A stretch of 10,121 nucleotides of DNA from Rhodanobacter sp. UBA5168 (lineage in GTDB: Bacteria; Pseudomonadota; Gammaproteobacteria; Xanthomonadales; Rhodanobacteraceae). The stretch covers positions 1-10,121 of the forward strand of contig DHXA01000239.1 in NCBI GenBank assembly GCA_002413455.1, read 5' to 3'. Under the pieces are notes generated by a model. The model made no database searches. It saw nothing but the letters and a program-made list of their open reading frames with translations, and was not told the DNA's origin. Below are positions 7,047 to 10,121 of the stretch, piece by piece. Both the position numbers and the translations under genes were made by a program. Each line of letters begins with the position of its first letter. The stretch's first letter is position 1.

Positions 7047-7694
7047 GTGCACGACTACCAGCGTGACTTTATCGAACTCACCCTGCAGCGCGAGGTGTTG
7101 CGCTTCGGCGAATTCACCCTGAAATCCGGCCGCCAGAGCCCGTACTTCTTCAACATGGGGCGAATCGATTCGGGCGCCGCGCTGGCCCAGCTCGGCCGCG
7201 CCTATGCTGCCGCCGTGATGAACTCCGGTGTAGCCGTCGATATGCTGTTCGGCCCGGCCTACAAAGGTATTGCGCTGGCCGCGGCCACCGCCATCGCGCT
7301 GGCTGAGCAGCACCAGCGCGACCTGCCGTGGGCCTATAACCGGAAAGAGGCGAAGGATCACGGCGAAGGTGGCGTGCTGGTCGGGGCGCCGCTCCAGGGT
7401 CGCGTGCTGATCGTCGACGACGTGATGACTGCCGGCACCGCGGTGCGCGAATCGCTGGCGCTGATCAGCGCGCACGGCGCCGAGCCGGCCGGCGTGTTGA
7501 TTGCACTGGACCGCCAGGAGCGCGGCCAGGGTGAGCGCTCCGCGGCACAGGAAGTGGCTGCCGACTATGGCATTCCGGTCATCGCGATCACCAGCCTCGA
7601 CGACGTGCTGGCCTATGCCGGTGAACATCCCCGGCTGGCCACCGAACACGCGCGCCTGCTGGCTTATCGCGAGCGCTACGGGGTTCAGCGCTGA
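7047..7694 (+). CDS. pyrE: Orotate phosphoribosyltransferase
   Basis: PyrE joins orotate to PRPP to give orotidine 5'-phosphate, the fifth step of de novo UMP synthesis in the cytoplasm. From GTG 7047 the product has 215 residues, close to E. coli PyrE (213), and the N-terminus ([13 protein letters not shown]) aligns directly with the E. coli start. The flexible catalytic loop [12 protein letters not shown] is at 98-109 (K100, K103, H105), and the PRPP motif [12 protein letters not shown] is at 121-132. [17 protein letters not shown] (20-36) is also characteristic. An upstream ATG (6909) would add 46 unrelated residues and was rejected. No strong Shine-Dalgarno sequence precedes the GTG. The gene is divergent from xth and appears complete. 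Confidence 0.97.
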   Translation: MHDYQRDFIELTLQREVLRFGEFTLKSGRQSPYFFNMGRIDSGAALAQLGRAYAAAVMNSGVAVDMLFGPAYKGIALAAATAIALAEQHQRDLPWAYNRKEAKDHGEGGVLVGAPLQGRVLIVDDVMTAGTAVRESLALISAHGAEPAGVLIALDRQERGQGERSAAQEVAADYGIPVIAITSLDDVLAYAGEHPRLATEHARLLAYRERYGVQR

Positions 7695-7785
7695 GTTCAC
7701 CCTCGGCCCCGTAAACTCCAGCGAACCCGATCACAGTGGCAATCGTTGCTGCGGGCACACAGCTAGGCAGCACGATGGCGATGGC

Positions 7786-7791
7786 TATACT
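7786..7791 (+). promoter_or_regulatory. -10 box candidate upstream of the DUF4124 gene
   Basis: TATACT (5 of 6 to consensus) lies 19 bp before the ATG at 7811. No matching -35 hexamer is visible at 16-18 bp. The implied leader is only about 13 bases, so this is tentative. The 116-bp gap after pyrE contains no obvious terminator, and readthrough from pyrE is also possible. Confidence 0.3.
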
Positions 7792-7810
7792 GCGAGACAA
7801 GGGGGATTTC

Positions 7811-8452
7811 ATGCGCAAGCCATTGCTCGTTTTTGCTGCCGTCGCGCTGGTCGCCAGCCTGACGGCGTACGCCCAGAACACCGGCAACATCCGCTACAAA
7901 TGGTATGACGGGCAGGGCCTGATGCACTTCAGTGACAGCCTGACCGCCGATGCGATGAAGTACGGCTACGACTTGGTCAACGACCGCGGCTTGGTGGTGC
8001 AGCACGTGCCGCGCCAGTTGAATGCCCAGGAACGTGCCGCCGCCAACAAGCTGGCCGCCGAACAGGCGGCGAAGCAGCGCGCTGCGCAGGAAATCGCCAA
8101 CGCCGAAACGCAGATGCTGGCAGCCTATCCGGACGAGGAGTCCTACAAGATCTCGCAACAGCAGACGCTGGACACCATCGACCAGCAGATCCGCACGACC
8201 CAGATCAACCTGCGCAGCCAGGAAAAGGCACTCACCGATCTGCTCGGTCGCGCCGCCGACCTCGAGAACACCAAGTCACCGGTGCCGAAATTCCTGGTCG
8301 ACAGCATCGCCCAGCAGCGTAGCGTCGTCACCGAGCAACGCAATACGCTGCAGCGCCAGCAGACCTTGCGCACGCGGACCGTGCAGTCGCAGGCCAAAGA
8401 GCTGGGACGGTATCGCGAGCTCAAGGCGGCTCAACAGCAACCTGCGCAATAG
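7811..8452 (+). CDS. Exported DUF4124-type protein with coiled coil
   Basis: The function is unknown. From ATG 7811, with a clear ribosome site (GGGGGA, 7801-7806), the product has 213 residues. Residues 1-21 form a signal peptide (basic start, hydrophobic core, AYA before Q22), so it should be periplasmic or envelope-bound. Residues 28-70 (RYKWYDGQGLMHFSD and on) resemble the DUF4124 domain, usually seen as YKW-D-G-H-SD near the N-terminus of exported proteobacterial proteins. Residues 71-105 are Ala/Glu/Lys-rich, and 112-205 are rich in Gln, Arg and Leu with coiled-coil character, broken at Pro157/Pro159. The C-terminus ends in a Gln-rich tail. An in-frame ATG at 7736 would place residues before the signal peptide and was rejected. 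Position after pyrE says nothing about its role. Confidence 0.85.
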   Translation: MRKPLLVFAAVALVASLTAYAQNTGNIRYKWYDGQGLMHFSDSLTADAMKYGYDLVNDRGLVVQHVPRQLNAQERAAANKLAAEQAAKQRAAQEIANAETQMLAAYPDEESYKISQQQTLDTIDQQIRTTQINLRSQEKALTDLLGRAADLENTKSPVPKFLVDSIAQQRSVVTEQRNTLQRQQTLRTRTVQSQAKELGRYRELKAAQQQPAQ

Positions 8453-8527
8453 GACGCCTGTCAGCGGGGTGTCCCGGATCTGCCCGCGTTGTCCGAAGGT
8501 GGCGCACCAGCGGCGGCATGAGCCTCC

Positions 8528-8556
8528 ATCGTGCCCTGCGGGCATCTTCTCCCACA
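8528..8556 (-). repeat. Possible REP-like element
   Basis: Read leftward, this stretch has TGTGGGAG (8549-8556) followed by a short hairpin, TGCCC-loop-GGGCA (8532-8544), and then CGATG. A TGTGGGAG head joined to a small imperfect stem resembles intergenic REP families in Pseudomonas and Xanthomonadales. Only one copy is in the window, so its repetitive nature is inferred. Read rightward, the same hairpin is followed by TCTTCT and could weakly terminate the DUF4124 transcript. Confidence 0.3.
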
Positions 8557-8573
8557 GGCAGAAGCCATTTGGA

Positions 8574-8600
8574 GCAGTCCTCGACTACGTCGAGGACTGC
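8574..8600. terminator. Perfect 12-bp inverted repeat between convergent genes
   Basis: GCAGTCCTCGAC (8574-8585) and GTCGAGGACTGC (8589-8600) are exact inverted copies separated by TAC. The hairpin ends 4 bp before the phosphomutase stop codon and 122 bp after the DUF4124 stop, so it could act on both convergent transcripts. Neither side has a U-tract, so it is not a canonical intrinsic terminator. It may instead protect 3' ends, be a REP-like stem, or bind a protein. Confidence 0.5.
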
Positions 8601-8604
8601 CGCT

Positions 8605-10121
8605 CTAGAAGGGCAACTTGAGTTTGAAATCCACCGCGAGCAGCTGCTTGCGGAAGAACTGCTGGATACGCTTCAGCGCCACTATATTGTCCGCCTCGAA
8701 ACGCAGCACCAGCACCGGCGTGGTGTTGGATGCGCGTACCAGACCCCAGCCGTCCGGCCAGTCCGCGCGCAATCCGTCGATGGTGATCAAGGTGGCATCC
8801 TCGAAATTCGCCTGCTGGCGCAATTTGTCCATGAAGCGATAATGCTCGCCCTCGTCGAGCTCGACCTTCAGCTCAGGGGTGGACACACTGCTCGGCAGCG
8901 TTGCGAAGATCTCCTCCGGATTGCGTCCCTGCAGATCGCCGGCAAGTATTTCCAGCAATCGCGCGGCGGCATAGATTCCGTCGTCGAAGCCGTACCAGCG
9001 CTCCTTGAAGAAGAAATGCCCGCTCATCTCGCCGGCCAGTTCGGCGCCGGTCTCGCGCATCTTGGCCTTGATCAGCGAATGGCCGGTACGCCACATCAGC
9101 GGGCTGCCGCCGGCGTCGAGAATCTGGCCCTTCAGGTGGCTGGTGCACTTGACGTCATAGATCACGGTCGCGCCGGGCTGGCGCGACAGCACGTCGCGCG
9201 CGAACAGCATCAGCAGGCGGTCCGGATAGATGATCTCGCCGGATTGCGTCACCACGCCCAGGCGGTCGCCGTCACCATCGAAGGCGATGCCCAGATCGGC
9301 ACCGGTCTGCTTCACCGAAAGGATCAGATCCTCCAGGTTATGCGGGTCCGATGGGTCCGGATGATGATTCGGGAAACTGCCGTCGACGTCGCAGTACAGC
9401 GGGATCACCTCGCAACCGACGCCCTCCAGCACCTGCGGCGCGATCGCACCGGGAATGCCGTTGCCGCAGTCGACCACGATCTTGAGGCGACGCTCGGCCA
9501 GCACATCGGAAACGATTTTCTCGATGTAGTCCGGCGTCACGTCGACCTGGCGCAGGCCGCCTTGGCCACCACTTTCCAGCGCGCCGCCGGCGATGCGCTG
9601 GTACAGGTCCTGGATCGCGCCTTCGGACAGGGTTTCACCGGCGACCACAATCTTGAAGCCGTTGTAGTCCGGCGGGTTGTGGCTGCCGGTGACAGCCACG
9701 CCGCAGCCCGTGTTGAAGCGATACGCTGCGTAATAGACCACCGGCGTGGGCACCGCGCCGATGTCGATCACGTCGATGCCGGCCGCGCGCAAGCCATCGG
9801 CCAGCGCACCGGCCAGCTCCGGCCCGGACAAACGGCCATCGCGGCCGACCACGATTTCGCGCAGGCCTTTCTCGCCCATCAGCGTACCGATCGACTGACC
9901 GAGCGCGTGCGCAACTTCCTTGTTCAACGTCTTGCCGACCACGCCACGCACGTCGTACGCACGGAAGATGCTCGGATCCACCTTGATCACCGGATTGACC
10001 GACGTCACCGGTGACGGGGCGGCCGATGGTGTTATCGGTTTGGTCGGTGCTGGAACATTCTCGATTCTCGCCGGCAAAGCCACTTCCTCGGGTTCATGCG
10101 CCGATGTTTCGCGCAAACGCA
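8605..10121 (-). CDS. algC: Phosphomannomutase/phosphoglucomutase, 5'-truncated
   Basis: This alpha-D-phosphohexomutase interconverts hexose 6-phosphates and 1-phosphates for GDP-mannose, GDP-rhamnose or UDP-glucose supply to LPS and exopolysaccharide; homologues are AlgC and XanA. Counting from an in-frame TTG at 10116, 503 residues are visible. They include the phosphoserine loop TGSHNP (143-148, S145), metal loop DGDGDR (280-285), sugar loop GEMSGH (362-367) and phosphate loop RASNTTP (461-467), so the catalytic core is complete. The core begins near residue 47 (DPSIFRAYDVRG). Before it is a Pro/Ala-rich linker (about 22-45) absent from the compact 450-465-residue enzymes. The frame stays open to the right edge with no start near the core that I prefer, so the true start is probably outside. 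I suspect the long form with an extra N-terminal membrane or periplasmic domain, known in some pseudomonads and xanthomonads. Confidence 0.93.
   Translation of the reverse strand, partial: RLRETSAHEPEEVALPARIENVPAPTKPITPSAAPSPVTSVNPVIKVDPSIFRAYDVRGVVGKTLNKEVAHALGQSIGTLMGEKGLREIVVGRDGRLSGPELAGALADGLRAAGIDVIDIGAVPTPVVYYAAYRFNTGCGVAVTGSHNPPDYNGFKIVVAGETLSEGAIQDLYQRIAGGALESGGQGGLRQVDVTPDYIEKIVSDVLAERRLKIVVDCGNGIPGAIAPQVLEGVGCEVIPLYCDVDGSFPNHHPDPSDPHNLEDLILSVKQTGADLGIAFDGDGDRLGVVTQSGEIIYPDRLLMLFARDVLSRQPGATVIYDVKCTSHLKGQILDAGGSPLMWRTGHSLIKAKMRETGAELAGEMSGHFFFKERWYGFDDGIYAAARLLEILAGDLQGRNPEEIFATLPSSVSTPELKVELDEGEHYRFMDKLRQQANFEDATLITIDGLRADWPDGWGLVRASNTTPVLVLRFEADNIVALKRIQQFFRKQLLAVDFKLKLPF

Noticed and set aside
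8518..10014. Long rightward open frame of 498 codons opposite the phosphomutase gene
   Set aside because: It is the GC-rich antisense shadow of a gene whose four catalytic loops are all recognisable; its own translation matches no family.

Overview
The window is ordinary, GC-rich gammaproteobacterial chromosome. The gene families and neighbourhoods (tyrS beside an M23 peptidase and anmK, an exonuclease III gene divergent from pyrE, a DUF4124 protein, and a phosphomannomutase/phosphoglucomutase with a proline-rich N-terminal extension) point to Xanthomonadales, probably Rhodanobacteraceae (Dyella/Rhodanobacter/Frateuria-like). That placement is inferred from protein style and gene order, with no database search. 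I see no mobile element, CRISPR array, tRNA or rRNA gene, and no phage or defence genes inside the window.

Layout. Positions 1-278 are non-coding and hold two well-formed leftward promoters with 16-bp spacers and GC-rich discriminators; an rRNA operon probably starts just beyond the left edge. tyrS (279-1490, minus) is divergent from a rightward pair: a membrane-anchored M23 peptidoglycan endopeptidase of the MepM/OapA type (1674-3119) and anmK (3134-4288). Next comes a leftward block: the exonuclease III gene xth (6009-6779), an AmpG-type muropeptide permease overlapping its end (4709-6019), and a small gene with a ribbon-helix-helix-like N-terminus (4234-4545) whose 3' end overlaps anmK tail to tail. 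pyrE (7047-7694, plus) is divergent from xth and is followed by a secreted DUF4124/coiled-coil protein (7811-8452). The window ends with a leftward, 5'-truncated phosphomannomutase/phosphoglucomutase gene (8605-10121).

How the genes fit together. The M23 endopeptidase opens cross-links in the murein sacculus, AmpG imports anhydromuropeptides, and AnmK phosphorylates anhydro-MurNAc so that it re-enters amino sugar metabolism. These three form a wall-remodelling and recycling neighbourhood, although they are not one operon. tyrS and the presumed rRNA operon serve translation, pyrE makes UMP, xth repairs abasic sites, and the hexose phosphomutase feeds nucleotide-sugar synthesis for LPS and exopolysaccharide.

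I found no clear new multi-gene system. The points most worth a second look are the tandem rRNA-type promoters, an exonuclease III with intact active site at the position where Pseudomonas carries crc, the small RHH-like gene antisense to the anmK end, the extended phosphomutase, and a perfect 12-bp inverted repeat between two convergent genes.
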